From: Bacteroidota bacterium
GTDB taxonomy: Bacteria > Bacteroidota > Bacteroidia > Flavobacteriales > Crocinitomicaceae
Reading direction: 5' to 3'
Assembly: GCA_029558435.1 (NCBI GenBank)
Contig: JAKQEZ010000380.1
Location: 1 to 42,334 of the forward strand
Length of the DNA stretch: 42,334 nt
The position numbers and the translations under genes are program-made. Below the pieces are notes generated by a model. It was not told the origin of the DNA, searched no databases, and worked only from the letters and a program-made list of their open reading frames with translations. Position 1 is the first letter of the stretch. Every line of letters begins with the position of its first letter. Positions 1 through 8,160 of this stretch are shown here, piece by piece.

Positions 1-90
1 AAATGGAAACAACACGTGTTTTTCCGACAACTTTTCACAAAGATGTTTTCCAATAAATCCCGCAGCACCAGTAATTAGAATGTTTTTCAT
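1..90 (-). CDS. NAD-dependent epimerase/dehydratase, N-terminal fragment
   Basis: Only the first 30 codons lie in the window; the gene runs off the left edge. The visible protein starts MKNILITGAAGFIGKHLCEK, a beta strand followed by the glycine-rich loop GxxGxxG (G8, G11, G14) of an extended-SDR Rossmann fold, which binds NAD(P). Such enzymes epimerise, dehydrate or reduce nucleotide sugars in the cytoplasm. It sits 24 bases downstream of the asparagine-synthase-like gene on the same strand and is probably the last visible gene of the glycan operon that begins at 4430. The exact substrate cannot be told from 30 residues. The fold call is firm, the pathway role is inferred from context. Confidence 0.8.
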   Translation of the reverse strand, partial: MKNILITGAAGFIGKHLCEKLSEKHVLFPF

Positions 91-114
91 TAATTGCCGT
101 AAATTTTGTTTATG

Positions 115-1887
115 CTATTTCAACCACGTTCTTACCCACTTTTCCATTACCAGCAGCTTCCATAATTTCCAATTGTATGTTTCTTTCAACAAATTGTCGA
201 TATAGCTTTGTTTGACAATGTTTAACTCGACTAATGTACTATTTTTTAATTGATTTCTGTACCAATCAATGTTCATATAGTAACTATCGGGACCAACAAA
301 ACCTTGTTTTTTGCGCTCTAAAATTTCTTGTGGCAAGGCATTTTTCAAATTTTCATACAATAAATACTTCGTTTGAGTAGGCTTGAAGTAAACCTGTTCT
401 TTTAAACGAAAAACGTGTGAAAATAATGACGAATTGAGAAATGGAACACGCACTTCTAACGAATTGGCCATGCTTGCTCTATCCACTTTGGTGAGTACCA
501 ATTCACCCATAAAACATTTGATATCTAAGTATTGAATGGATTTTAGAGGTGAAAGTTCTTTTTTAAAGTGCTGACGATAATACCAGTGCACATCTTCTGG
601 AATGTATGGATGCAAATGTGGTTGCAACATATTCATTAGCTCTTCTCTATCAAACCAGCCCATAGCCATCGCATTGGCATAAAAAGTAACGGTATCGTTT
701 TTAAACAATTTTTGCTTGAGTTTATCCAACACTGTTGTGGGATAACTTTGCTTGTAAAAATCATGTTGCCACGTGTAGCCACCAAACAATTCATCGGCGC
801 CTTCGCCACTAACAACGGCTTTAACTCGTTTGCGTGCAAGTTGACTTACCATAAACGTGGGCACAATTGAAATATCGGCAATGGGTTCATCATACACCCA
901 GGGCATTTTTTCCAAATAGTCTAAACTTGCTTCATCGGCAATCACCGCTTCGTTATCTACGCCTAAATGATTGGCTACAATATGTGCAAATTGATCTTCA
1001 CTTTTTTCCCATTTAGAAAAACCTATCGAAAACGTTTGAGGTGGCTGATGCAATTCCTTCATATAATGCACCAACGCACTACTGTCATAACCTCCACTTA
1101 AAAATGAACCCACTGGAACATCGGCATAAATGTGTGCTTGCACCGATTTTTTTAGCAAATCATTAGTAGTTTGGACTACCTTTTTTTCATTGATTGTTTC
1201 ATTGCCAACTTCCAATTTCCAATATTCTGTAATTTGACAGTTCAAGTTGTTCAAATCAATAGTTGCATAGTGAGCAGCAGGCAATTTGTGAATGTTTTGC
1301 CAAATTGTTTTGGGTGAAGGAATGTAGCGGTAAACAAAATAATCTGCAAATGCCGAAAAATCAACTTTTTTGGGTACAATGGCAGGAGCATGTATTGCTT
1401 TTAGTTCCGAAGCAAACAAAAGTTTATCCTCTTGAATGGTGTAATACAGCGGTTTGATGCCAAATTTGTCGCGGGCTAAAAAAAGCGTATTGCTTGTTTC
1501 ATCCACCAATGCAAACGCAAACATGCCTTCTAGGTGTTGCACCACTTCTATTCCCCATTTTAAATAACCTGCCAAAATAACTTCGGTGTCTGTTTCGGTT
1601 TGAAAGCTATAGTCGGCACGCAATTGTTCTTTCAGCTCTGCATAATTATAAATTTCACCGTTAAATGTGAGCCAAACATCGTGCTGAAAAGCTTTCATTG
1701 GTTGCTTTCCATTTTCCGACAAATCCAAAAACGACAAACGACGATGCCCCAATGCACAATGCTGATTTTTGGAAATATAAATCCCTTCACCATCGGGTCC
1801 ACGGTGTTGCAACGCATCGGTCATCTGTTGGATGATTGCTTCCGAAACAGTTTCTTTGAGATTAATATAGCCGGTTATGCCACACAT
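115..1887 (-). CDS. asnB: Asparagine synthase (glutamine-hydrolysing) family amidotransferase
   Basis: 590 residues, two-domain class II glutamine amidotransferase. The N-terminal glutaminase domain begins MCGITGY, so Cys2 is the expected nucleophile after removal of Met1, and it keeps HRGPDGEG, HRRLSFLD, NGEIYNY and TETDTE. The C-terminal ATP-pyrophosphatase domain carries the PP loop SGGYDSS (most relatives have SGGLDSS or SGGVDSS) and SGEGADELFGGY. In general AsnB makes asparagine from aspartate, but members inside polysaccharide loci (WbpS/WbmI type) are thought to amidate uronic acid sugars. Here the neighbours are a UbiA enzyme 12 bases upstream and a sugar epimerase 24 bases downstream, so a glycan-amidating role is plausible. 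That role is inference; family membership is certain. Confidence 0.9.
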   Translation of the reverse strand: MCGITGYINLKETVSEAIIQQMTDALQHRGPDGEGIYISKNQHCALGHRRLSFLDLSENGKQPMKAFQHDVWLTFNGEIYNYAELKEQLRADYSFQTETDTEVILAGYLKWGIEVVQHLEGMFAFALVDETSNTLFLARDKFGIKPLYYTIQEDKLLFASELKAIHAPAIVPKKVDFSAFADYFVYRYIPSPKTIWQNIHKLPAAHYATIDLNNLNCQITEYWKLEVGNETINEKKVVQTTNDLLKKSVQAHIYADVPVGSFLSGGYDSSALVHYMKELHQPPQTFSIGFSKWEKSEDQFAHIVANHLGVDNEAVIADEASLDYLEKMPWVYDEPIADISIVPTFMVSQLARKRVKAVVSGEGADELFGGYTWQHDFYKQSYPTTVLDKLKQKLFKNDTVTFYANAMAMGWFDREELMNMLQPHLHPYIPEDVHWYYRQHFKKELSPLKSIQYLDIKCFMGELVLTKVDRASMANSLEVRVPFLNSSLFSHVFRLKEQVYFKPTQTKYLLYENLKNALPQEILERKKQGFVGPDSYYMNIDWYRNQLKNSTLVELNIVKQSYIDNLLKETYNWKLWKLLVMEKWVRTWLK

Positions 1888-1899
1888 GGATATTGAACT

Positions 1900-2712
1900 T
1901 TATAAAACGTCTGAAAACAAAATATAAAAAGGCAGATAAAACATCATTATCTGAAATTGATAAATTGGTGTATTGTCTTTTATTGATAGTGTAAAAAGTA
2001 TTAGAGGAATAAATAAAAATAGAACTATCTGATAATTATTAAAACCCAAACAAACAATGCTTAAAGTAGTAAACATCGAAATTATTAAGAACTTTGTTGC
2101 AATTAATCCATATTTTATTGGGATTGTAACTATTCCTGCATCTTTATCACCTTTCATATCTTTAATATCCCACAAAGGCTCAAAAGGAATAAAAATTGCC
2201 AAAGTAATTAATCGTGACATAAAAAGTGTAAAAAAACTTTGTTCCGTATCGGTATTAAAATAAATCATTGCAATAAAAGGGATGTACCACCAAAACAAAC
2301 TGCCCGTTATATTTTTAATGAAAATAACATTCTTAATTCTAAAATTATTTTTCAATGGGATACTATAACTAATTCCTAAAATGAAAATTAACAAAAAACA
2401 TATAAGACTAAACTTAAAATAGATAACAAGTAATAATGAAATTAAAAAAGAAATGATTGCAAGGTAAAATGTCATTTTTCTTCCTTCTTTTTTTAACGTT
2501 TGATTCGTAATTGTATCCTCCTTAAAATCGAAATAATTATTAAACATGTGCAATGAGAAATTCAAAATTGTATATGTAAGTACAATTAAGCTTAATTGAG
2601 TAGAATCTGTATATTCACGCATTAAGGCGTAATTCATGAAAAAAAAGATCATTAAAAAATGAATTTTAAGCCTATTTATCACTACCCAACTTTTTAAAAT
2701 GAAATTCCTCAT
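1900..2712 (-). CDS. UbiA-family prenyltransferase
   Basis: 270 residues with about eight hydrophobic segments. The first Asp-rich motif is NNYFDFKED (residues 58-66, acidic residues D62 and D66) and the second is DIKDMKGDKDAG (about 182-193); both bind Mg-diphosphate in the UbiA superfamily. Between them lies a YSIPLKNNFRIKN-like loop, also typical. UbiA enzymes transfer a polyprenyl group in the membrane to aromatic acceptors, phosphoribosyl diphosphate or glycerol phosphate. MenA is one option since menB is in the window, but this gene lies in a glycan operon, 12 bases after a polytopic protein and 12 bases before the asnB-like gene, so a lipid-carrier or lipid-linked sugar role is equally possible. 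Base composition is more A+T rich than the asnB-like gene. Family is sure, substrate unknown. Confidence 0.85.
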   Translation of the reverse strand: MRNFILKSWVVINRLKIHFLMIFFFMNYALMREYTDSTQLSLIVLTYTILNFSLHMFNNYFDFKEDTITNQTLKKEGRKMTFYLAIISFLISLLLVIYFKFSLICFLLIFILGISYSIPLKNNFRIKNVIFIKNITGSLFWWYIPFIAMIYFNTDTEQSFFTLFMSRLITLAIFIPFEPLWDIKDMKGDKDAGIVTIPIKYGLIATKFLIISMFTTLSIVCLGFNNYQIVLFLFIPLILFTLSIKDNTPIYQFQIMMFYLPFYILFSDVL

Positions 2713-2724
2713 ATTTTAATTATA

Positions 2725-3540
2725 TTATTTAAGCAACTGGAAATCAGATTTTCTCAATGTCCATATATAATGCAACCATGTCCAAATTAAAAAATAATCT
2801 AAACGGAAAAAATATTTAAAAACAGACTCCTTGTTATAAAAATAAAAGAAAAATGCTAAACCAATAATACCATTAAACAATAATACATCCACAACATATT
2901 TTTTTAAAAACTCTTGTTTTTTGAGTTTATCAAAATAATAGAGATACCAAATTAAATAATGAGCAATAATAATAGGCATAAAATATTGGTGAAAAAGTGC
3001 GCTTCCTAAATAAATATTGAATCGTTCAAGTAAAGAAAAAGTATACAAAAATGTTGCAAATCCTGTGAAGAAAAAGAAGTACCATTTTTCTGATTTATGA
3101 AGCGTAAAAAAGAGTAAGAAACTTAAAGGAAACCCATAAATAAACAGAAGCTCACTAAAATTGCCTAGTTTTAAAAATGATAAATAGACTATAAATAATG
3201 GCGTGGCTGTTTTTATAAATGTTACAATTGTCGCTTTGTAATTAGTTAAATGAAAAACATCTAGACTAAAATGAATAACAAAATAGATGGATGTTAAGAT
3301 AATTAGCAAGTGTTCGTATTTTAGGAAATAATAGCTAACAAAAATGAAAAAACCAGAAATTATTAACATCAAATATTTTGTGGTTGAGGGATTTTGACGT
3401 TTAATTTTATACCAATATGCCATAAAAAAATGTGCTTGTCCCAAAACAATAAACACATTGTTTGCATTTATCTTTAAACTGTCTATAAATTGGATGAGCA
3501 AGACAGTTATCACAATGGATAAACATGCTATTAATTTCAT
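2725..3540 (-). CDS. Polytopic membrane protein with conserved-looking histidine pairs, unknown function
   Basis: 271 residues from the ATG at 3540; a GTG three bases upstream is an alternative start. The ATG overlaps the TGA of the glycosyltransferase gene by one base, so translation is probably coupled. The protein is almost entirely hydrophobic, with roughly eight membrane segments, very rich in Phe, Tyr, Leu and Ile. Histidines sit at or near membrane boundaries in spaced pairs: H90 and H97 (HFSLDVFH), H184 and H194 (HQYFMPIIIAH), plus H37 (GQAHFFMAYW) and H257 (WLHYIW). That arrangement resembles metal-binding membrane enzymes, for example the Brp/Blh carotenoid oxygenases, but I do not recognise the family with confidence. 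Lying next to a UbiA enzyme, it might act on a prenyl chain or prenyl-linked sugar; this is speculation. Confidence 0.75.
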   Translation of the reverse strand: MKLIACLSIVITVLLIQFIDSLKINANNVFIVLGQAHFFMAYWYKIKRQNPSTTKYLMLIISGFFIFVSYYFLKYEHLLIILTSIYFVIHFSLDVFHLTNYKATIVTFIKTATPLFIVYLSFLKLGNFSELLFIYGFPLSFLLFFTLHKSEKWYFFFFTGFATFLYTFSLLERFNIYLGSALFHQYFMPIIIAHYLIWYLYYFDKLKKQEFLKKYVVDVLLFNGIIGLAFFFYFYNKESVFKYFFRLDYFLIWTWLHYIWTLRKSDFQLLK

Positions 3541-4430
3541 CACTTAAAAACTTCTTTTCTAAACCACCACATTCGTTTCATTTCATTTAAAAGATATTGT
3601 CGAAACAATTGCTTTTTATTTTTGGTAGCTTCATCGTTTAATAATATAGTATATTCACTTGCTAATGAGTTATATATACTTAATTTTAGGTACTTATAAT
3701 ACTGATGTTTCAATAATTGAGTCAAAAAATGGATGTGCGACAAATGAAATTGTGTTTTGTTGCTTTTTGAAATACCTTGAGGATGATTTCGATACGTTGA
3801 CCAAACTTGGTTGAAATAATAAAATTTAGAATCGGCAATGAGTAAACAATAAATTTTCCAATCCAACGAATAATAGTCGCCCAACAAATCTTTGTGTTCC
3901 AAAATTTTTGTCAAACCAATTTTTCTAAATACAACAGAGCCAGTAGGGATAATTAATCGATTCACAACATCTGCAGGCAATGTATTTTCTTTATAATGAT
4001 GTTGTTGTGAATAAAAGTTTGCCGTATCAAAATAATTGGACGAACTATCTACCGTAGATATAATTGCTGCATCGTGGTAACAAGCAATATAGTTGGTATT
4101 GTTTTCTAAAAAATCAATTTGTTGCTGTATTTTCTGTTCACTCGACCAATAATCATCACCATCTAAAATGGCTATGTAATCTCCAGCAATGTGTTTTTCC
4201 ATCCTAAAGATATTCTCAATAATTCCTCGTTTATGCGAATCTAGAAAAACAATTTTAGTCGGATTTTCATTTTCATAGCGTTTAATTATCTCAACCGTAC
4301 CGTCTGTTGAACCATCATCAGCAATAATTAATTGAAACTCAAAAGATGTTTTTTGCGACAATACACTATCTATTGCTTGAGTAATAAATTTTTGTTGATT
4401 GTATGAAAAAAGCAGTACACTGAGTTTCAT
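3540..4430 (-). CDS. Family 2 glycosyltransferase
   Basis: 296 residues. The N-terminal GT-A fold is clear: MKLSVLLFSYNQ, then ADDGSTDGT (37-45) for nucleotide binding and DGDDYW (90-95) holding the DxD metal site. The rest contains a plausible acceptor region (LDWKIYCLL about residue 190) and a basic C-terminus; there is no membrane segment. Such enzymes transfer a sugar from a nucleotide donor to a growing glycan or lipid carrier at the cytoplasmic face. It is the first gene of the minus-strand operon; a TATATTTG promoter box lies about 20 bases upstream of the ATG. The next gene begins within its stop codon. Donor and acceptor cannot be predicted. Confidence 0.92.
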   Translation of the reverse strand: MKLSVLLFSYNQQKFITQAIDSVLSQKTSFEFQLIIADDGSTDGTVEIIKRYENENPTKIVFLDSHKRGIIENIFRMEKHIAGDYIAILDGDDYWSSEQKIQQQIDFLENNTNYIACYHDAAIISTVDSSSNYFDTANFYSQQHHYKENTLPADVVNRLIIPTGSVVFRKIGLTKILEHKDLLGDYYSLDWKIYCLLIADSKFYYFNQVWSTYRNHPQGISKSNKTQFHLSHIHFLTQLLKHQYYKYLKLSIYNSLASEYTILLNDEATKNKKQLFRQYLLNEMKRMWWFRKEVFK

Positions 4431-4448
4431 TTACTTGATTTTATTAGT

Positions 4449-4456
4449 CAAATATA
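4449..4456 (-). promoter_or_regulatory. -7 promoter box of the glycosyltransferase operon
   Basis: On the minus strand this reads TATATTTG, a full match to the Bacteroidota sigma-ABfA -7 consensus TAnnTTTG, about 20 bases before the GT2 start codon. No clear TTG (-33) box is present; the upstream sequence is simply A+T rich. Confidence 0.45.
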
Positions 4457-4491
4457 ATCAAAAGATTATATATTTATAAAAAATATAGTGT

Positions 4492-5340
4492 ATGGATGCA
4501 TCAGGCAAAATTGCTATTCAAATTGAAGATGTAAAATATAATTTTAATGTAAGAGATGTAATTTTTGGATTTGGACAGAACGAAGTACTATCTCAAAATA
4601 ATTCCGATATAGCTTATGGTCAACCGTGGTATATTAAAGGATTTACAGAAGTTGACTTTTTGTCAAATGAAGAATTTATAATATTAAAAAATGAAATTAC
4701 GCAAAGTATTCAAACAATTGTTGAAGGTGTTTTAAAACGTTCATTAGTCGACTTCACTTTAGAAGATTACCATAAATTTATTATTAAAAATGATGATCAT
4801 TTAGCAGTTGTATCACAAACTCGAGATTTATTTGAGGAGAATGTAACAATTAATTTGCCTTTCATTATAAGAAAAATTGAAGACATCCTCCATCTCAATT
4901 TGACAGATATTGTACCAAGCACCAATTATAAAATGCACCTTATTATTCGAATAAATCGACCAAATTCAAATGATTTTAATCCACCTCACAAAGATATTTA
5001 TGAGTTTTATGATGAATATAAATTAACTCCTAAAATGATTAATTGCTGGATTCCAGTAGCAGGAGTTGATATCAATTCATCCTTGCCTATAGCCCCTGCT
5101 AGTCATCTTATTAGTGAAAATAAAATTGAGCGTACATTTACGGGTGGTTATTTTGAGGGCAACAAATATCGTGTAAGAATAATAAAAAAATGGGATGGCA
5201 GTAATAAACTTCTTCGTTCAAAAGTAAACTACGGTCAAATATTGTTATTTTCACCCTATTTAGTACATGGTGTTGCTATCAATAATACTACACAAACAAG
5301 AGTAGCATTAGAATTACGTTTGTTTGAAGAAACTAGATAA
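4492..5340 (+). CDS. Fe(II)/2-oxoglutarate-dependent oxygenase (PhyH-like)
   Basis: 282 residues. The double-stranded beta-helix signature is visible: H166-x-D168 in NPPHKDIYEF, distal H259 in PYLVHGV, and R270 eleven residues later (TRVALELRL), the expected salt-bridge partner for 2-oxoglutarate. The strand between them (NCWIPVAGVD, then LPIAPASH) matches the phytanoyl-CoA hydroxylase-like fold, in which a substrate is hydroxylated with decarboxylation of 2-oxoglutarate. StrG in aminoglycoside clusters is a similar case in sugar metabolism. The gene stands alone on the plus strand between two minus-strand glycan operons, and its last 8 bases overlap the end of the convergent acetyltransferase gene. 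It is A+T rich like the genes to its left. A role in tailoring a sugar or lipid of this locus is inference. Confidence 0.78.
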   Translation: MDASGKIAIQIEDVKYNFNVRDVIFGFGQNEVLSQNNSDIAYGQPWYIKGFTEVDFLSNEEFIILKNEITQSIQTIVEGVLKRSLVDFTLEDYHKFIIKNDDHLAVVSQTRDLFEENVTINLPFIIRKIEDILHLNLTDIVPSTNYKMHLIIRINRPNSNDFNPPHKDIYEFYDEYKLTPKMINCWIPVAGVDINSSLPIAPASHLISENKIERTFTGGYFEGNKYRVRIIKKWDGSNKLLRSKVNYGQILLFSPYLVHGVAINNTTQTRVALELRLFEETR

Positions 5341-5941
5341 GCATTGTTCCATCTGGTACATCTTCAGTTACTAGTTTATTCATCCCAATTTTAACATTGT
5401 TTCCAATTTTAACATTTGGCATGACTGTAACACCAGTTGCAAGCACACAATTTTCACCAATAACAGCATTTCCCAACAATTTTACATCGGGTGATAATGT
5501 GGTGTATTTACCAATTTTTACATCGTGCCCTATCATGCAACGAACATTTAAAAACACGCCGTCTTCAATTACAACATCGCTTGAAATTTGACAACTCATT
5601 TGAATGATGACTCCTCTTTCTGAAATAGTTGAATATTGACTTACCAACGACTGCGAACAGATGTATGAAAAATTATATCCTCCAATTGTTTCCAACTGCT
5701 GGCTGATTTCTTTGCGTTTTCTTGGTGACCCAATTGCCGTGATAAAAAATGGAGAAACTTCTTTAAATCTTTTTTGAAGTTCATCAATGGAAGTAAGAAT
5801 GTCGTGAGTATTGTATAGTTTTTTTTCTTGAATATCCGAAATATTGTCGAAAAGTGCTACTTCACGGATGTAATTCTCATATCGAAATATGTCGATAAGA
5901 TCTTTTGCTAATCCAGATGCACCAATTAATGTAATTTTCAT
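5333..5941 (-). CDS. PglD/NeuD-like sugar O- or N-acetyltransferase
   Basis: 202 residues. Residues 1-90 form a small Rossmann-like domain starting MKITLIGASGLAKDL that binds the UDP-sugar in PglD-type enzymes. From about residue 105 the chain becomes a left-handed beta helix of hexapeptide repeats (VVIEDG, VKIGKY, AVIGEN, VKIGNN), which binds acetyl-CoA; H139 in MIGHD is the expected catalytic base. The family acetylates amino sugars (UDP-4-amino sugars in PglD) or sialic acid precursors. A WecE-like aminotransferase elsewhere in the locus could make such a 4-amino sugar. It lies 18 bases downstream of the Wzt-like ATPase gene and is probably cotranscribed with it. The C-terminus stops directly after the last coil without the usual VGNPAK-type tail. 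Confidence 0.85.
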   Translation of the reverse strand: MKITLIGASGLAKDLIDIFRYENYIREVALFDNISDIQEKKLYNTHDILTSIDELQKRFKEVSPFFITAIGSPRKRKEISQQLETIGGYNFSYICSQSLVSQYSTISERGVIIQMSCQISSDVVIEDGVFLNVRCMIGHDVKIGKYTTLSPDVKLLGNAVIGENCVLATGVTVMPNVKIGNNVKIGMNKLVTEDVPDGTMLI

Positions 5942-5959
5942 TTTTTTTATTTTAAGTTG

Positions 5960-6754
5960 TTAGTATTTCTTTTTATACTGAATATCCAATTCAAAATCAG
6001 GAGCTTCTAATTTAAAATCAAATTCACTGGCTGTTATTGCATGTTCTTTCATGTAATTTGCAATTAATAGTTCAAAGGGTTGTGGTTGGTGTTCCACTTC
6101 TTGATACGTTGTGCTGTTAAACGCAACTACACGGTCAATTATTGAGTGAATTTGAAAAAAATCATGCGTAACCACCACCAATGTTTTTTTATTGTTCCAT
6201 GTATTTATCAATTCCAAAATTTTCTCTCGAAACTCCGCATCGCCCACACTCAACACCTCATCCAACAAATACACATCAAAATCCAAGTGTGCCATGATGG
6301 AAAATGCCAAACGCAAATACATGCCGTTGGAGTAATTTTTAACTGGCTCATCTATGAATTTTTCTATGCCCGAAAATGCAACAATTTCATCAAATTTGGA
6401 AGCAATTTCTTTTTTGGAAAAGCCGTGGATTTGTCCGTTTAAATACACATTTTCTCGTCCACTTAATTCGGGATGAAAACCAGCACCAATGTCCAAAATA
6501 CTGGCCACCTTGCCTCTAATTTTCACTTCTCCGTGGGTGGGTTTGGTGACTCCTGCCAAAATTTTGAGCAAAGTGCTTTTGCCACTGCCGTTTGGACCAA
6601 TAATACCAACACTTTCGCCTTTTTTGATTGCTAATGAAACATCCTTCAATGCCCAATGTTCATGCACTAAATTTCCATCTTCATCCATTTGCGGGTGGCG
6701 AAGTGGATAAACCTTCGAAACGTTCGAAATTTGTATAGCAATATCGGTTTTCAA
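5960..6754 (-). CDS. ABC transporter ATP-binding protein, polysaccharide exporter (Wzt/KpsT type)
   Basis: 264 residues. Walker A GPNGSGKST (53-61), signature YSNGMYLRLAF (141-151), Walker B VYLLDE (161-166) and the H-loop H197 are intact. The stretch LDIGAGFHPELSGREN (87-102) is a hallmark of the Wzt/TagH/KpsT subfamily that powers export of O-antigen, teichoic acid or capsule through the inner membrane. The protein ends soon after the nucleotide-binding domain, so it lacks the C-terminal carbohydrate-binding domain of long Wzt proteins. Its membrane partner is most likely the ABC-2 permease at 9916-10737, separated from it by two unrelated genes. The acetyltransferase gene follows 18 bases downstream. 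Confidence 0.92.
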   Translation of the reverse strand: MKTDIAIQISNVSKVYPLRHPQMDEDGNLVHEHWALKDVSLAIKKGESVGIIGPNGSGKSTLLKILAGVTKPTHGEVKIRGKVASILDIGAGFHPELSGRENVYLNGQIHGFSKKEIASKFDEIVAFSGIEKFIDEPVKNYSNGMYLRLAFSIMAHLDFDVYLLDEVLSVGDAEFREKILELINTWNNKKTLVVVTHDFFQIHSIIDRVVAFNSTTYQEVEHQPQPFELLIANYMKEHAITASEFDFKLEAPDFELDIQYKKKY

Positions 6755-6869
6755 ATTGGTGTTTTAGGTACTAAAATAGTGTTTTTTTAGTAGATTGAGT
6801 AAAAAAATGAAATGTTGTTGTAGACATTTAACTGTTTTTGATGGCATTCAACGAATACTATTAAAAGAA

Positions 6870-8039
6870 TTAGGAAATTAATTTGTTTTGTTCATACACT
6901 TTTTTTGAATGAAACCAGTAGAGGAGAAGGGCAACAAAACAAAGTCCTGCCGTGATTAAATACATGTTTTCAAATCCGAAATGATCTTCCAAATAGGCGC
7001 CCAACAACATCCCGATGCCAATACCTAAATCAAACCCTGTTAAATAGGTTGAATTGGCAGTACCTCTTTGTGATGCTGGCGCCATGTTGACATACATAAT
7101 TTGCAACGATGGAAACAACGTGCCATAACCAATTCCTAAAATAAATGCAGCAAAACAAAATGCATAAATTGTATGAAATACCGAAAAACAAAAGAAACCA
7201 AGCACAAGCGAACTTGTTGAAAACAACATTACTTGATGCAAATAACCTCTATCTACCAATTTACCAGAAGTAATGCGTGTTAGCACAATTCCCAATGCAA
7301 TAAACAAGAAAAAAACTCCTGAATTGTTGATGCCAATATTTTTACCGTACAAAACTGCATACGCCACCAACGTGCCATATCCAAAGGCAAAAAACAATTG
7401 ATTGAAAAAAATAGGAAGTGCTTTTACTAAAATAAATCGGTCGAGGGAAATTGGTGGTTTTTGTTCCATTTTTGGTCGCTTGGGCACACGTATCAATCCA
7501 ATCGCAATAACAGCTAAGGTTCCCATAAATAACGCGGCAGAAACCAACACATTAAAATCGAAATGATCGTAGATTTTTACGGCTAAAAATGGTGCAATGG
7601 CCATGGCGATGTTCATATTTACACCAAAATAGCCAATACCTTCGGCTCTTCTTTCAGACGGAATTATATCGATGGCAACTGTATTGGCAGAAACCGCAGT
7701 TAATCCCCAAAACAAACCATGAATGAAACGTAATATAAAAAAGAAAGCTACGGAGGCTGCAAAATAATAACCAACATACGTTAACACAAACATGCCGGCA
7801 CCGAATAAAAACAAGAGTTTTCTTGGATACACATCTACCATGTATCCGCTAAATGGGCGAATGAGCAACAAAGCAATAACATAGGAGGATAGTACAATTC
7901 CAATTTCAGAATGAGGCACGTGTAGTTGTTCCGACAAATAAATTGGAATGGTTGGCATCAACAAGTAAAAGGAGCTTGCAATGAAAAAATTGGCAATGCA
8001 TGCAATGATGAAATCTCTATTCCACAGTTTTTTCTCCAT
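6870..8039 (-). CDS. Major facilitator superfamily transporter
   Basis: 389 residues from the ATG at 8039 (MEKKLWNRDF). An in-frame ATG at 8084 would add 15 residues but lies upstream of the likely promoter box, so the shorter form is preferred. There are about twelve membrane segments; between segments 2 and 3 is RPFSGYMVDVYPRKLL, the MFS loop motif G-x-x-x-D-x-x-x-R-(K/R), and a related loop (TSGKLVDRGY) occurs in the second half. The sequence resembles drug/metabolite efflux members such as YfcJ/YhhS-type permeases. It is a single-gene unit: a strong terminator separates it from the glutamate-synthase gene upstream, and 115 bases separate it from the ABC ATPase gene. Substrate is unknown; involvement in glycan export is not supported by the sequence. 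Confidence 0.88.
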   Translation of the reverse strand: MEKKLWNRDFIIACIANFFIASSFYLLMPTIPIYLSEQLHVPHSEIGIVLSSYVIALLLIRPFSGYMVDVYPRKLLFLFGAGMFVLTYVGYYFAASVAFFFILRFIHGLFWGLTAVSANTVAIDIIPSERRAEGIGYFGVNMNIAMAIAPFLAVKIYDHFDFNVLVSAALFMGTLAVIAIGLIRVPKRPKMEQKPPISLDRFILVKALPIFFNQLFFAFGYGTLVAYAVLYGKNIGINNSGVFFLFIALGIVLTRITSGKLVDRGYLHQVMLFSTSSLVLGFFCFSVFHTIYAFCFAAFILGIGYGTLFPSLQIMYVNMAPASQRGTANSTYLTGFDLGIGIGMLLGAYLEDHFGFENMYLITAGLCFVALLLYWFHSKKVYEQNKLIS

Positions 8040-8048
8040 AATTTGTTG

Positions 8049-8056
8049 CAAAGATA
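8049..8056 (-). promoter_or_regulatory. -7 promoter box of the MFS gene
   Basis: The minus strand reads TATCTTTG, matching TAnnTTTG, and ends 9 bases before the ATG at 8039, so the leader would be very short. A TTTG at 8082-8085 is 25 bases upstream, slightly too far for the usual 17-23 base spacing. Confidence 0.4.
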
Positions 8057-8103
8057 CGGCTAAGCTTTGTGATAATATTGGCAAACGGCATTAATGTTTT
8101 GTT

Positions 8104-8140
8104 AAAAAAAGAGGGTAGTCACAACTTGCAACTACCCTCC
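8104..8140 (-). terminator. Rho-independent terminator of the glutamate-synthase-like gene
   Basis: A perfect 9-bp stem (GAGGGTAGT at 8111-8119 with ACTACCCTC at 8131-8139) encloses an 11-base loop and, on the minus strand, is followed by seven T residues (8104-8110). It lies 21 bases after the stop codon at 8161. Confidence 0.9.
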
Positions 8141-8160
8141 AGATTTTCGTTTGAATAGGA

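Noticed and set aside
1900..2712. Firm assignment as menA
   Set aside because: UbiA motifs are clear but do not separate MenA from other UbiA enzymes, and the operon context is glycan-related; menB is 14 kb away in another unit.
6870..8084. Longer MFS protein starting at 8084
   Set aside because: The extra 15 residues lie upstream of the probable -7 box at 8049-8056 and do not resemble an MFS N-terminus.
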